Shown in pieces: positions 17,327-26,263 of a DNA stretch of 64,000 nt. The stretch is from NCBI GenBank assembly GCA_045531955.1, contig JAZSFC010000024.1, positions 36,378 through 100,377 of the forward strand. The letters are read 5' to 3'. Numbering within the stretch: the first letter of the stretch is position 1; the number at the start of each line of letters is the position of its first letter. The notes beneath the pieces were generated by a model. It saw nothing but the letters and a program-made list of their open reading frames with translations. It was not told the origin of the DNA and searched no databases. Made by a program: the position numbers and the translations under genes. The DNA is from SIG299 sp045531955 (GTDB taxonomy: Bacteria > Bacillota > Clostridia > Lachnospirales > Lachnospiraceae).

Positions 17327-18304
17327 ATGAAATACCGTAACGTGGGCCAATCCGGCCTGAAAGTAAGTGAAATCTCGTTGGGCAGCTGGATGACAGACCT
17401 TAGGGGCAGTGAGGCTGCAGGCATTGCAGAAGAAACTATCCGCGTGGCTTATGACAAGGGCGTCAATTTCTTTGACTGCGCCGATGCGTACAGCGGCGGC
17501 GAGGCAGAAAAGTTTTTAGGAAGAGTGTTAAAGGACTATCCGAGAAGCACCTACGTGGTGTCCAGTAAGGTGTTCTTTCCGACGGGACGTGGCGCCAATG
17601 AGTGGGGCTTATCCAGAAAGCACATCATTGAGAACATCGACCGCACCTTAAAGAACATGCAGATGGACTATGTAGATATGTACTTCTGCCACCGTTTTGA
17701 CCCGACAACACCAATGGAAGAAACCCTCCGTGTGCTTAGCGACCTGGTAATCCAGGGTAAGATTTTATACTACGGTGTCAGTGAGGAGTGGGGTGCTGCC
17801 CGCTTAGAGGAGGCACAGCGTATTATTGAAAAGTACCGTCTGCATCCGATGACAGTGGTGCAGCCGCAGTATCATATGATGGACCGTTACATCGAGCATG
17901 AAATCATGGGTGTGTGCAAAAAGTACGGCATTGGTATCACACCGTTTTCGCCGCTGGCACAGGGCCTGCTTACCGGTAAGTACGGTTTAAACCAGCCGTA
18001 TCCGGAGGGCTCCAGAGCCACCCATCAGGCAGACAAGCAGATTAACAACCTGCTTACGGAAGAAAATCTGGGTAAAGTAGATCAGTTAAAGAAAATCGCT
18101 GCAGAGCTTGGCGTTTCCATGCCGGTGCTGGCGTTGTCCTGGATTCTCCGGGAAAACATCATTAGCAGTGTAATTACCGGAGCGAGTAAGGTGTCACAGT
18201 TAGAGAGCAACTTAGCAGCCAGCGGATTTGAAATTCCGGCGGATGCTTTGGCGGATATCGAGAAGATTCTGGATTTCCACCGCTTTGAGCGTCATGTAGG
18301 TTAA
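17327..18304 (+). CDS. Aldo/keto reductase, Kv-beta/YghZ-like
   Basis: 325 residues from the ATG 12 nt after GGAAAGGAG; the upstream ATG at 17306 overlaps that ribosome site. The catalytic tetrad can be placed: Asp and Tyr in FFDCADAYSGGEAE, Lys in VVSSKVFF, His in FCHRFDP. The C-terminal NADP-binding pattern is SSVITGASKVSQLESN. By family it is an NADPH-dependent reductase of aldehydes or ketones in the cytosol. Its promoter is MerR-controlled. Confidence 0.92.
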   Translation: MKYRNVGQSGLKVSEISLGSWMTDLRGSEAAGIAEETIRVAYDKGVNFFDCADAYSGGEAEKFLGRVLKDYPRSTYVVSSKVFFPTGRGANEWGLSRKHIIENIDRTLKNMQMDYVDMYFCHRFDPTTPMEETLRVLSDLVIQGKILYYGVSEEWGAARLEEAQRIIEKYRLHPMTVVQPQYHMMDRYIEHEIMGVCKKYGIGITPFSPLAQGLLTGKYGLNQPYPEGSRATHQADKQINNLLTEENLGKVDQLKKIAAELGVSMPVLALSWILRENIISSVITGASKVSQLESNLAASGFEIPADALADIEKILDFHRFERHVG

Positions 18305-18350
18305 TATACCAATCATTCCTTCTCATAAGGGTTATATGTTTAAAGAAAAG

Positions 18351-18382
18351 AGCGTGTCGGAAATTTGCCGGCGCGCTTTTTT
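18351..18382 (+). terminator. Rho-independent terminator
   Basis: A 10-bp stem AGCGTGTCGG / CCGGCGCGCT (with G-T pairs) and 7-nt loop is followed by a run of T. Confidence 0.85.
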
Positions 18383-18407
18383 CTGCGTGTATGGGTAAGA
18401 TGCGTTG

Positions 18408-18436
18408 TTGAAAAAAAATAGGGCTTGTGCTATGAT
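18408..18436 (+). promoter_or_regulatory. Promoter of carbohydrate ABC operon
   Basis: TTGAAA (18408-18413) and TATGAT (18431-18436) are 17 nt apart, 54 nt before the first permease gene. I see no cre-like site here, unlike the lyase and esterase genes. Confidence 0.65.
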
Positions 18437-18490
18437 AAAAGGTGGCAAAGTTTTTGTGCCTTAAAATTTACATACAAGGAGAACTGCGCA

Positions 18491-19396
18491 ATGAAAAAGA
18501 AACGATTCGACCTCGGTCCCATCAAGGGCTGGCTGTATCTGTTGCCGGCGCTGGTGTTTCTGGGCGTCTTCATGGTATATCCGTTAATTGACGTATTTAT
18601 TTATTCCTTTGAGGAAGGGTACAATTCCGCATCCCAAACCTTTTTCGGGGTGGGTGATTACAACTACCAGTATGTGCTCCGTGACCCGTACTTTTTGCAG
18701 GCGTTAAAGAATACCTTTATTCTGGTTGCCATCACGGTGCCGTTATCCACACTCATTGCCCTGTTGCTTTCCGTGGCACTGGCGTCCATCGAATGGCTTA
18801 GAAATTTATATCAGACCGTATTCTTCCTGCCGTACGTTACCAACACCCTGGCGGTTGGCTTGGTATTTATGATTTTGTTCCAGAAAACCGAGTATACCGA
18901 AGGTCTTGTAAATCTGCTCATCAATTTCTTTGGCGGTACTTCCGTGGACTTCATCGACGGTCCGTACTGGGCAAAGATGTTTGTACTTTGTCTGTACACC
19001 ATCTGGATTGTTATGCCGTTTAAGATTCTCATTCTCACCAGTGCACTGCTTGGTGTGGATGAAACCTATTATCAGTCCGCTAAGGTAGACGGAACCTCCA
19101 AGTTCCGCACCTTTATGCGTATCACCCTGCCAATGATTTCTCCGATGATTTTCTACTTATTCATCACCGGATGTATCGGTGCATTTAAGGCATATTCCGA
19201 TGCGGTTGCCCTGTTTGGTACCGACTTAAATGCGGCGGAGATGAACACTATTGTAGGTTATGTGTATGACATGCTCTACGGAGACAGCGGCGGTTATCCG
19301 TCCTACGCTTCTGCGGCGGCCATTATCCTGTTTACCATTGTCCTTACCATCACCTGCATCAACCTGCTGGTGAGCAAGAAGAATGTTCATTATTAG
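18491..19396 (+). CDS. Carbohydrate ABC transporter permease (MalF/UgpA type)
   Basis: 301 residues from the ATG of MKKKRFDLG, after AAGGAG. Six membrane spans are visible, and the cytoplasmic EAA loop reads YYQSAKVDGTSKFRTFMRITLP, the CUT1 importer signature. It pairs with the next permease (the ORFs abut) and with the solute-binding protein. No ATPase gene is present in this operon, as is usual where one shared MsmX-type ATPase serves many importers. The substrate is probably an oligosaccharide, on the evidence of the pectin genes nearby. Confidence 0.93.
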   Translation: MKKKRFDLGPIKGWLYLLPALVFLGVFMVYPLIDVFIYSFEEGYNSASQTFFGVGDYNYQYVLRDPYFLQALKNTFILVAITVPLSTLIALLLSVALASIEWLRNLYQTVFFLPYVTNTLAVGLVFMILFQKTEYTEGLVNLLINFFGGTSVDFIDGPYWAKMFVLCLYTIWIVMPFKILILTSALLGVDETYYQSAKVDGTSKFRTFMRITLPMISPMIFYLFITGCIGAFKAYSDAVALFGTDLNAAEMNTIVGYVYDMLYGDSGGYPSYASAAAIILFTIVLTITCINLLVSKKNVHY

Positions 19397-19415
19397 TGAG
19401 AAAGTAGAGAAAACG

Positions 19416-20291
19416 ATGAAGAATAACATAGATTACGAAAAAATTGAACAGCGGGTCAAAGTGAAGCAGGGCATTGTTAAAACGCTCACTTATGTGCTTT
19501 TGACCTTCTGGGGCATTGTGGTGTTGTTCCCGTTCTTCTGGATGGTGCTTACCTCCATTAAGAGTTACGGTGAATATAACTCCGAGTACATACCAAAGTT
19601 TTATTCCAGTAACCCGACCATCCAAAACTACCTGGATGCGTTTACCCAGGTGCCTTTGGCACAATATTTCTTAAATACACTGATTTTCACCGTGATTACC
19701 ACCGCGGTGATGTTAGTGGTTATTACGTTAGCGGCCTTTGCTTTTGCAAGACTGGAGTTTAAGGGCAAGGATGCGCTGTTTGTGGTGTTCCTTTCCATGA
19801 TGATGATTCCAAATGAACTGGTTATCATCACCAACTTTGTAACCATCACCGATTTAGAGATGCGAAACACCTTCGCAGGTTTGATTCTGCCGTCTATTAT
19901 GTCGGTATTCTACCTGTATTTGCTGAAAGAAACCTTCCAGCAGATTCCGGACAATTTATATCAGGCGGCTAAGGTAGACGGAACCTCCGACTTTAAGTAT
20001 CTGCTTCGGGTTATGATTCCGATTGCCAAGCCAACCTTGGTTACCATCACCATTTTAAAGGTGATTGAGTGCTGGAACTCCTACGTATGGCCGCGCCTCA
20101 TTACCGATGATGCGGCATACTTCCTCGTATCCAACGGTATCCAGGAAATCCGTGAGAACGGTTTCGGACGTGAAAATATTCCGGCCATGATGGCAGCAGT
20201 TGTGGTAATCACCCTGCCGCTCATTATCCTGTTCTTAATCTTCCGTAACAAAATCATGGAGGGCGTGTCCCGGGGAGGTACCAAGGGATGA
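19416..20291 (+). CDS. Carbohydrate ABC transporter permease (MalG/UgpE type)
   Basis: About 291 residues from ATG 19416; an ATG at 19383 inside the previous gene would add 11 residues. Six membrane spans are present, and the EAA loop is LYQAAKVDGTSDFKYLLRVMIP. It is the second channel subunit of the CUT1 importer. It overlaps the solute-binding protein gene by 4 nt (ATGA), so translation is coupled. Confidence 0.93.
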   Translation: MKNNIDYEKIEQRVKVKQGIVKTLTYVLLTFWGIVVLFPFFWMVLTSIKSYGEYNSEYIPKFYSSNPTIQNYLDAFTQVPLAQYFLNTLIFTVITTAVMLVVITLAAFAFARLEFKGKDALFVVFLSMMMIPNELVIITNFVTITDLEMRNTFAGLILPSIMSVFYLYLLKETFQQIPDNLYQAAKVDGTSDFKYLLRVMIPIAKPTLVTITILKVIECWNSYVWPRLITDDAAYFLVSNGIQEIRENGFGRENIPAMMAAVVVITLPLIILFLIFRNKIMEGVSRGGTKG

Positions 20292-21910
20292 TGAAAACAA
20301 TGAAAAAACTGTTGGCAAAGGGTCTGGTTCTTACAACCATGGTAGGATGTCTGGCAGGCTTTGCCGGATGCCATGGTGCAAAAGAAACCCTTGCTTTTGA
20401 AATGCCGGAGGAATTTGACACTACCAAACAGCATGAAATTACCTTCTGGGCAAAGAATGATACCAACCGTACCCAGGTAGATATTTATGAAAAGGCCATC
20501 CGGGATTTTGAGGCGCTGTACCCAAACGTAAAAGTAAACATCCGTCTCTATACAGACTACGGTCGTATTTACAACGATGTTATTACCAATATTGCAACCA
20601 ACACTACGCCAAATGTGTGTATCACTTATCCGGATCACATCGCCACCTACCTTACCGGTGAAAACCAGGTGGTGCCGATGGACGCTTTATTCTTTGATAA
20701 GGAATACGGACTTGGCGGAACAGAGGTAAAGTTTGACGCACCGACAAAAGAAGAAATTATTCCAAAGTTCTTAGAGGAATGTGCCTTCAACGGCCATTAT
20801 TATGCGGTGCCTTACATGCGTTCCTCTGAGGTTTGTTATATCAACAAAACCTTTGTAGAGCGTCTTGGTTACACCCTGCCGGAAAAACTTACCTGGGACT
20901 TCCTTTGGGAGGTTTCCGAAGCAGCCATGGAGCTGGAACGTGACGATACCTTCAAGGTCAACCGCCAGAAGGTTATGGTGCCGTTTATCTATAAATCCAC
21001 CGACAACATGATGATTACCATGTTAAAGCAAAAGGGTGCCGGCTATTCCACCGATGCGGGTGAGATTGAAATCTTCAACGATACGACAAAAGAATTGTTA
21101 TACACGATTGCGGAGCACGGAAAGACAAGGGCATTTTCCACCTTTAAGATTTCCAGCTATCCGGCTAACTTCTTAAATGCGGGTCAGTGTATTTTTGCCA
21201 TTGACTCCACTGCCGGTGCCACCTGGATGGGCACCGATGCACCGCTTTGCGATATTGCAGAAGAAAAGATTGTGGAGTTCGAAACCGTGGTTATGTCGCT
21301 TCCGCAGTTTGATTCCGAGAATCCGCAGATGATTTCCCAGGGACCGTCCATGTGTATCTTCAACAAGGAAGACCCGCAGGAAGTTCTGGCGTCCTGGTTG
21401 TTTGTGCAGTTTATGTTAACCAACGAAGTGCAGATTGCCTACGCCCAGACGGAAGGTTATGTGCCGGTTACTTCCAAGGCGCAGGAAAGCGCGGAATATC
21501 AGGACTATTTATCCCGCTCCGGCGAGGATAATGAGCTGTATTACAGCGTAAAGTTAGATGCAACCAAGCTTCTGCTGGAAAATATCGACAACACCTTTGT
21601 TACTCCGGTATTCAACGGCTCGGCTTCCCTGCGTGATGCGGCAGGCCAGATGATTGAAGAAACCGTAAAGGGTGTCCGAAGAAAGAAAACCGTGGATGAA
21701 GAGTTTCTTGCCAACCTGTTTGGCGACATGACATCCCTTTACCGCCTGGACCAGTTAGAAGTTCAGGGTGGCGGCGGCCAGGGTGAAAAGGTGCTTGGTG
21801 AGCTTCCAAAGGGCTCCAAAATGTTACTCGGCGTACTGGCAGGTGCCTGGGTGCTTATCCTCCTGTACGGAGCATTCCAATTGGTAAAAACCAAAAGAAA
21901 TGAGAATTAA
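20288..21910 (+). CDS. Extracellular solute-binding lipoprotein with C-terminal membrane anchor
   Basis: 540 residues. The N-terminal signal has a Cys-containing lipobox-like end (CLAGFAGC, Cys about 28). The body is a family 1 (UgpB/MalE-like) binding protein. Unusually, the C-terminus carries a second hydrophobic segment, MLLGVLAGAWVLILLYGAF, and a basic tail (QLVKTKRNEN), so the protein may be held at both ends. The neighbours are its two permeases. By family it captures a sugar outside the cell and presents it to the permeases. Confidence 0.92.
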   Translation: MMKTMKKLLAKGLVLTTMVGCLAGFAGCHGAKETLAFEMPEEFDTTKQHEITFWAKNDTNRTQVDIYEKAIRDFEALYPNVKVNIRLYTDYGRIYNDVITNIATNTTPNVCITYPDHIATYLTGENQVVPMDALFFDKEYGLGGTEVKFDAPTKEEIIPKFLEECAFNGHYYAVPYMRSSEVCYINKTFVERLGYTLPEKLTWDFLWEVSEAAMELERDDTFKVNRQKVMVPFIYKSTDNMMITMLKQKGAGYSTDAGEIEIFNDTTKELLYTIAEHGKTRAFSTFKISSYPANFLNAGQCIFAIDSTAGATWMGTDAPLCDIAEEKIVEFETVVMSLPQFDSENPQMISQGPSMCIFNKEDPQEVLASWLFVQFMLTNEVQIAYAQTEGYVPVTSKAQESAEYQDYLSRSGEDNELYYSVKLDATKLLLENIDNTFVTPVFNGSASLRDAAGQMIEETVKGVRRKKTVDEEFLANLFGDMTSLYRLDQLEVQGGGGQGEKVLGELPKGSKMLLGVLAGAWVLILLYGAFQLVKTKRNEN

Positions 21911-21913
21911 CTA

Positions 21914-21941
21914 TTGATTTCTTTGGGTTTTGCGATATAAT
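21914..21941 (+). promoter_or_regulatory. Promoter of repeat lipoprotein gene
   Basis: TTGATT (21914-21919) and a consensus TATAAT (21936-21941) are 16 nt apart. The repeat lipoprotein can therefore be transcribed apart from the ABC operon. Confidence 0.6.
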
Positions 21942-21991
21942 GTATCATTGTTATTTAACAAAATTTGAAAATCAGAAGAGGAGAAATGATG

Positions 21992-24097
21992 ATGAAAAAA
22001 TTTGCAGCATTTTTACTTGCATTTCTTATGGTACTTGGCTGTGTAGCATGCGGCGGCAAGAACAACGCAGACCCTACCCCAACTACCGCACCTACTGCAG
22101 CTCCGACTGAGGCTCCTACAACAGCTCCAACCGAAGCTCCTGCAGCAACTCAGGCTCCGGATGCAGAAATTGATCCGGAAATGTCCGTAACTCCAACTAC
22201 CGTAATGTCCTACGCAGAGTATGCGGCAGCAGCAATTGATGATGCAGTAGTTATCGAAGGTTATGTTCAGGCAAAGCAGTCCTGGTGGCAGGATACCGCA
22301 ACTGTATACTTACAGGATGAAGACGGTGCTTACTTCTGCTACAACATGGCTTGTTCCGAAGCAGACTACGCGAAGTTAACCAAGGGTACCAAAATTCGCG
22401 TAACCGGTTATAAAGCAGAGTGGTCCGGCGAAGTGGAAATCGTAGATGCTACTTTTGAAATCTTAGATGGCGACTATGTTGCAACTGCAACAGATGTAAC
22501 AGCACTTCTTGGTACAGACGCTCTCATTGAAAAGCAGAATATGTTCGTGGCATTCAAGGGAATGACCGTAGAATCCGCAGCTATTTATAAGTGGGACGGT
22601 TCCGGTCAGGACGGCGATGACTTATATTACAACGTTTCCAAGGACGGCAAGACCTATTCCTTTACTGTGGAATCTTACCTTTGCGACAAGTCTACCGACG
22701 TTTACCAGGCGGTAAAGAGCTTAAAGGTTGGTGACGTAGTAGACATGGAAGGTTTCTTATACTGGTATGAGGGTGTTAACCCACACATCACATCCGTAAC
22801 TGTTGTTTCCGCAGCAGAAGCAGGCAACAAGGCAGAAGGCGTTATGAGCTATGCTGAGTATGCGGCAGCTGCTATTGACACCGAAGTAGTTATCGAAGCT
22901 TACGTACAGGGCAAGCAGTCCTGGTGGGATAACAAGGTAACCGCTTACTTACAGGATGAAGACGGCGCTTACTTCTGCTACAACATGGCATGTTCCGAAG
23001 AAGACTTTGCAAAGTTAACCCAGGGTACAAAAATCCGTGTTAAGGGTTATAAGGCAGAGTGGTCCGGCGAAGTAGAAATCGTAGATGCTACTTTTGAAAT
23101 TATTGATGGTAATTATGTTGCAGCAGCAACAGATGTAACTGATATTCTTGCAAACGAAGCAGAGCTCATCAAGAAGCAGAACATGTTTGTTTCCTTCAAG
23201 GGCATGATTGTAGAATCTGCAGCAATTTATAAGTGGGACGGTTCCGGTCAGGACGGCGATGACTTATACTTCAATGTTTCCAAGGATGGCAAGACCTACT
23301 CCTTCACCGTAGAATCTTATCTTTGCGACAATACTACCGAAGTTTACCAGGCAGTAAAGAACTTAAAGGTTGGCGATGTAGTTGATTTAGAAGGTTTCTT
23401 ATACTGGTATGAGGGTGTTAACCCACACATTACAGCAGTAAAAGCTGCAGGCGCAGCATCCGCTGATGTAAACGCGAAGTCCGAAGGCGTAATGACTTAC
23501 GCTGAATACGCTGCAGCAGCAATCGATGATGAAGTTGTGATTGAAGCTTACGTACAGAACAAGCAGTCCTGGTGGGATAACAAGGTTACCGCTTATCTTC
23601 AGGATGGCGACGGCGCTTACTTCTGCTACAACATGGCTTGTTCCGAAGAAGACTTTGCAAAGTTAACCCAGGGTACCAAAATCCGCGTTAAGGGTTACAA
23701 GGCAGAGTGGTCCGGCGAAGTAGAAATCGTAGATGCAACTTTTGAAATCTTAGAAGGTAATTATGTAGCAGAAGCTACCGATGTAACTGCTCTTCTCGGC
23801 ACAGATGCTCTGATTGAAAAGCAGAACATGTTTGTAGCATTCAAGGGAATGACTGTAGAATCCGCAGCTATCTATAAGTGGGACGGTTCCGGTCAGGACG
23901 GTGATGACTTATACTTCAACGTTTCCGTAAACGGCGCTACATATACATTTACCGTAGAATCTTACCTTTGCGGTAAGGACACCGAAGTTTACCAGACAGT
24001 AAAGAACTTAAAGGTTGGCGATGTAGTTGACTTAGAAGGCTTCCTTTACTGGTATGAAGGTGTTAACCCTCATATCACAGGCGCTACAGTTAAGTAA
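21992..24097 (+). CDS. Lipoprotein with three near-identical OB-fold-like repeats
   Basis: About 701 residues from the ATG 8 nt after AGGAG. The signal ends in a lipobox (VLGCVAC), followed by a Thr/Pro/Ala linker. Three repeats of about 205-216 residues follow, each starting VM(S/T)YAEYAAAAID and including KQSWW, YLQD and SGEVEIVDATFEI, and ending in FLYWYEGVNPHIT. The beta-rich pattern with Y-x-V-x-G strands recalls extracellular OB-fold modules, an inference. The protein is probably anchored on the outer face and displays ligand-binding modules next to the sugar importer. Confidence 0.82.
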   Translation: MKKFAAFLLAFLMVLGCVACGGKNNADPTPTTAPTAAPTEAPTTAPTEAPAATQAPDAEIDPEMSVTPTTVMSYAEYAAAAIDDAVVIEGYVQAKQSWWQDTATVYLQDEDGAYFCYNMACSEADYAKLTKGTKIRVTGYKAEWSGEVEIVDATFEILDGDYVATATDVTALLGTDALIEKQNMFVAFKGMTVESAAIYKWDGSGQDGDDLYYNVSKDGKTYSFTVESYLCDKSTDVYQAVKSLKVGDVVDMEGFLYWYEGVNPHITSVTVVSAAEAGNKAEGVMSYAEYAAAAIDTEVVIEAYVQGKQSWWDNKVTAYLQDEDGAYFCYNMACSEEDFAKLTQGTKIRVKGYKAEWSGEVEIVDATFEIIDGNYVAAATDVTDILANEAELIKKQNMFVSFKGMIVESAAIYKWDGSGQDGDDLYFNVSKDGKTYSFTVESYLCDNTTEVYQAVKNLKVGDVVDLEGFLYWYEGVNPHITAVKAAGAASADVNAKSEGVMTYAEYAAAAIDDEVVIEAYVQNKQSWWDNKVTAYLQDGDGAYFCYNMACSEEDFAKLTQGTKIRVKGYKAEWSGEVEIVDATFEILEGNYVAEATDVTALLGTDALIEKQNMFVAFKGMTVESAAIYKWDGSGQDGDDLYFNVSVNGATYTFTVESYLCGKDTEVYQTVKNLKVGDVVDLEGFLYWYEGVNPHITGATVK
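22202..24094 (+). repeat. Three tandem in-frame repeats, about 640 bp each
   Basis: The units begin at 22202, 22841 and 23489 (639, 648 and about 606 bp). DNA similarity between units is high, including long shared blocks around the KQSWW and SGEVEIVDATFEI codons, with many differences synonymous. This indicates fairly recent internal duplication kept under protein-level selection. Confidence 0.9.
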
Positions 24098-24120
24098 GAT
24101 TTTCATTTGTTTTTAAATAA

Positions 24121-24256
24121 AAAGGGACCGCAAATTTATCCTAACAAAACCCGCTCTCGCTAGCATCGAAACGTAACGGTACTAAACTCGAAAAGACCTC
24201 GTTAAGTACCGACGTTTCTCCAGCGTTTTGCACGGATAAATTTGCGGTCTCTTTTT
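24121..24256 (+). ncRNA. Extended structured hairpin element 1, terminator-like
   Basis: The outer stem pairs 24124-24141 (GGGACCGCAAATTTATCC) with 24234-24251, 18 bp with one G-T pair, and ends in five T, so it can act as the lipoprotein terminator. Nested stems inside are CAAAAC..GCT with AGCGTTTTG (24222-24230), AAACGT (24169-24174) with ACGTTT (24212-24217), and GGTACT (24179-24184) with AGTACC (24205-24210). The inner junction shares a core with element 2 at 24381-24532. No ORF is present. Confidence 0.6.
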
Positions 24257-24380
24257 GCTTTAAGAAAATGAAAATTTACTAACTATAGCGCTATACGCGT
24301 ACAAAAGTCCGCATGTCCGGTCTTGTCCGGCGTGGCGGAATCCGACATCAGATGATTTATAGCATTTTACAGAATAAAGC

Positions 24381-24532
24381 AAACAGGCGTATCTAATTTA
24401 TCCGAACAGAACCCTGGAGCGACGTCCTCCCTTGACGAGGTAATGCAACCGAAGGTTGCACGAGTCTAGTGAGGCTACGTCGCGATGGTAGCGCGAGCGT
24501 GTTCTGGCAGGATAAATTAGATACGTCTGTTT
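24381..24532 (+). ncRNA. Extended structured hairpin element 2, related to element 1
   Basis: A 23-bp outer stem pairs 24381-24403 with 24510-24532 (one G-T pair). Nested stems are CAGAAC (24407-24412) with GTTCTG (24501-24506), GCGACGT (24419-24425) with ACGTCGC (24477-24483), and TGCAACC-GAA-GGTTGCA (24444-24460). The core AATTTATCCnAACArAACCC ... GTTyTG ... GGATAAATT is shared with element 1, while the outer stems differ in sequence but still pair. The gap between the elements (24257-24380) holds one more hairpin at 24308-24341 and no gene. Confidence 0.55.
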
Positions 24533-24554
24533 ATTTAAATATAAAAATAATAAA

Positions 24555-25379
24555 TCAGGATGTCGGCTTCCGCAGCGGACAATTGGACATGTGGATTTTC
24601 TCCTTCAGTACATTGAGACCGCAGTCCGATAAGTAGTCCTGCAGAATCGGCAGGGACTGGGAAGAAGTCGGCCCGATAATGATTTCGGCCACCAGGTCGG
24701 ACAGGTGCATATTTAAGCGGCTGCACATACGGTTTAAATTTAACGGATAGTATTTTTTGATACGGCCGTCGGATACATGGTACTTTGGTTCTACCGCAAA
24801 CTCGTTGGAGATGAACGGGGATACTACAAGGCGGGACTCTTTTTCGCTGGCAAAGGACGGATGCTTGAAGGCAGCGGACTGAATCCAGGCCTCAATCATC
24901 AGGTTCTGCAGCTTTGGAAGGTTTTCGGAAAGCTCCTGCGATGCGGTAAAGGTACGGAAGAAGTCTTCCACCAAACGGTGTTCGCCCATATCCTCCTGAT
25001 AATACACTTCCTGGAGGGATACGGCGCCGCCGGTCATACGTTCCATCATGTCTTCATGGAAGGCGATACAAACGCCCTGGCCGTAGTGACCGTAGCGCTC
25101 CCATTGGGAAGCATCGTCACGGAATTTGGAGAAGCAGGCCGCGTAAGCGGAATAGTAGAATTCCTTTTCCATTTCTGCCTGGAAGAAGGCTTCGGCTTCC
25201 CGAAGCTTGGCCGGTGTTTCGCCGTTGGCTTTCAGGCGTGCGATAACTGCTTTACAGATGCCGTTCATGAACAGGCGCATTTCGGAAGCGTCATTCATGT
25301 TTAAAATATTGTTTAACCGTAGCTCTGCACAGCGGATAATGCCGTCAAAGGCAGTAAAATCAGTATAATGATATAGCAT
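24555..25379 (-). CDS. DUF2971 family protein
   Basis: This 274-residue protein begins with the family's typical LYHYTDFTAFDGIIRCAELRLNNILNMNDASEM and contains CFSKFRDDASQWERYGHYGQGVCI, also characteristic. There is no signal peptide. DUF2971 proteins are widespread next to mobile and defence genes, but their biochemistry is not established. It starts 54 nt from the NUDIX gene on the same strand, so the two may share a transcript. Confidence 0.85.
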   Translation of the reverse strand: MLYHYTDFTAFDGIIRCAELRLNNILNMNDASEMRLFMNGICKAVIARLKANGETPAKLREAEAFFQAEMEKEFYYSAYAACFSKFRDDASQWERYGHYGQGVCIAFHEDMMERMTGGAVSLQEVYYQEDMGEHRLVEDFFRTFTASQELSENLPKLQNLMIEAWIQSAAFKHPSFASEKESRLVVSPFISNEFAVEPKYHVSDGRIKKYYPLNLNRMCSRLNMHLSDLVAEIIIGPTSSQSLPILQDYLSDCGLNVLKEKIHMSNCPLRKPTS

Positions 25380-25432
25380 GGGTATTTCCTCCTGTTATGG
25401 TAAAAATCTTAAAATAGGGGCTGTGGGGAACT

Positions 25433-26092
25433 TTAAACGGCATCCCACAGGCCGGACACAAAGTACATCAGGGCAGCCCAGGTGAAAACGGAATAGAAAA
25501 TGCCGTTTTTGTCCCGGCCGTTTTGTAACAGGGTGACGGCTTCTTCTTTGCCAATCAGTTCGAAACCGTTGAAACATTCACTGCCGACGGCACCCTCCTG
25601 GGAAAGGCGGGCGGTATCATTCAAATGAATGACGGCACAAACCAGGGCGTTGCTTTCGTCGGTCATGCCAGGAGTAGAAAACAGAAGCGGGTTGATGGTA
25701 AAGAGCTTGTCGGTTTCCTTTACAACCAGTCCGGTTTCCTCTTCGATTTCCCGCTTGGCAGTGGCCAGCAGCGGTTCGGCGCAGGCGGCATCTTCCGGGT
25801 CAAGTAAACCGGCCGGCGGGCTGAGTAAAAATTGTCCTGCCGGATAGCGGTACTCATAGTCCAGTAAAAGTTTTGGTTCTTCACCGTCGGTTTTTAAAAT
25901 CACTACGCAGGTGACGGCATCCGGTAAGGCGGTTTTAAATTCTTCGTCGGTCTTAATTGCCATCAAATTGTCGGCCGGTCGTCTGGTGGCATCAAAATAA
26001 TGTTTGCCCTCTTTGTACTGCAAATCAAACACTTTGATGAACTTAGATTCAAACAAAGGCTTGACGTTTTCTTTCTTAATTTCCGGTTTCAT
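25433..26092 (-). CDS. NUDIX hydrolase
   Basis: 219 residues from the ATG of MKPEIKKENV, which follows AGGGGTGC; an ORF extension upstream lacks a ribosome site. The NUDIX box is present as AEPLLATAKREIEEETGLV, although the leading Gly is about 11 residues before the first Glu instead of 6, so the loop is longer than in the consensus. The surrounding fold resembles ADP-ribose pyrophosphatase-type enzymes (LDYEYRYPAGQFLLSPPAGLLD). The substrate is probably a nucleoside diphosphate sugar, an inference. Confidence 0.88.
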   Translation of the reverse strand: MKPEIKKENVKPLFESKFIKVFDLQYKEGKHYFDATRRPADNLMAIKTDEEFKTALPDAVTCVVILKTDGEEPKLLLDYEYRYPAGQFLLSPPAGLLDPEDAACAEPLLATAKREIEEETGLVVKETDKLFTINPLLFSTPGMTDESNALVCAVIHLNDTARLSQEGAVGSECFNGFELIGKEEAVTLLQNGRDKNGIFYSVFTWAALMYFVSGLWDAV

Positions 26093-26190
26093 ATAGCACC
26101 CCTTTATACACAGCTTGCAAATAGTTTTTCTCCTTTTATGATAGCTCATCCGGTGAAGAAAATCAATGCGATGTTTTGTTCAGATAATAA

Positions 26191-26219
26191 TTGAAAAAGG
26201 AATGCGGATAGATTATACT
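26191..26219 (+). promoter_or_regulatory. Promoter of PL26-type lyase gene
   Basis: TTGAAA (26191-26196) and TATACT (26214-26219) are 17 nt apart, immediately upstream of a cre-like site. Confidence 0.7.
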
Positions 26220-26222
26220 TTA

Positions 26223-26237
26223 AGTAAGCGTTTACAA
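26223..26237 (-). promoter_or_regulatory. cre site (CcpA catabolite repression)
   Basis: Read on the minus strand, TTGTAAACGCTTACT matches all fixed positions of the cre consensus WTGNAANCGNWNNCW. It begins 3 nt after the -10 box, so CcpA binding here would block transcription of the lyase gene when preferred sugars are present. Confidence 0.75.
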
Positions 26238-26263
26238 TTTGAAAAGAAGAAGGTTTTGGGACA

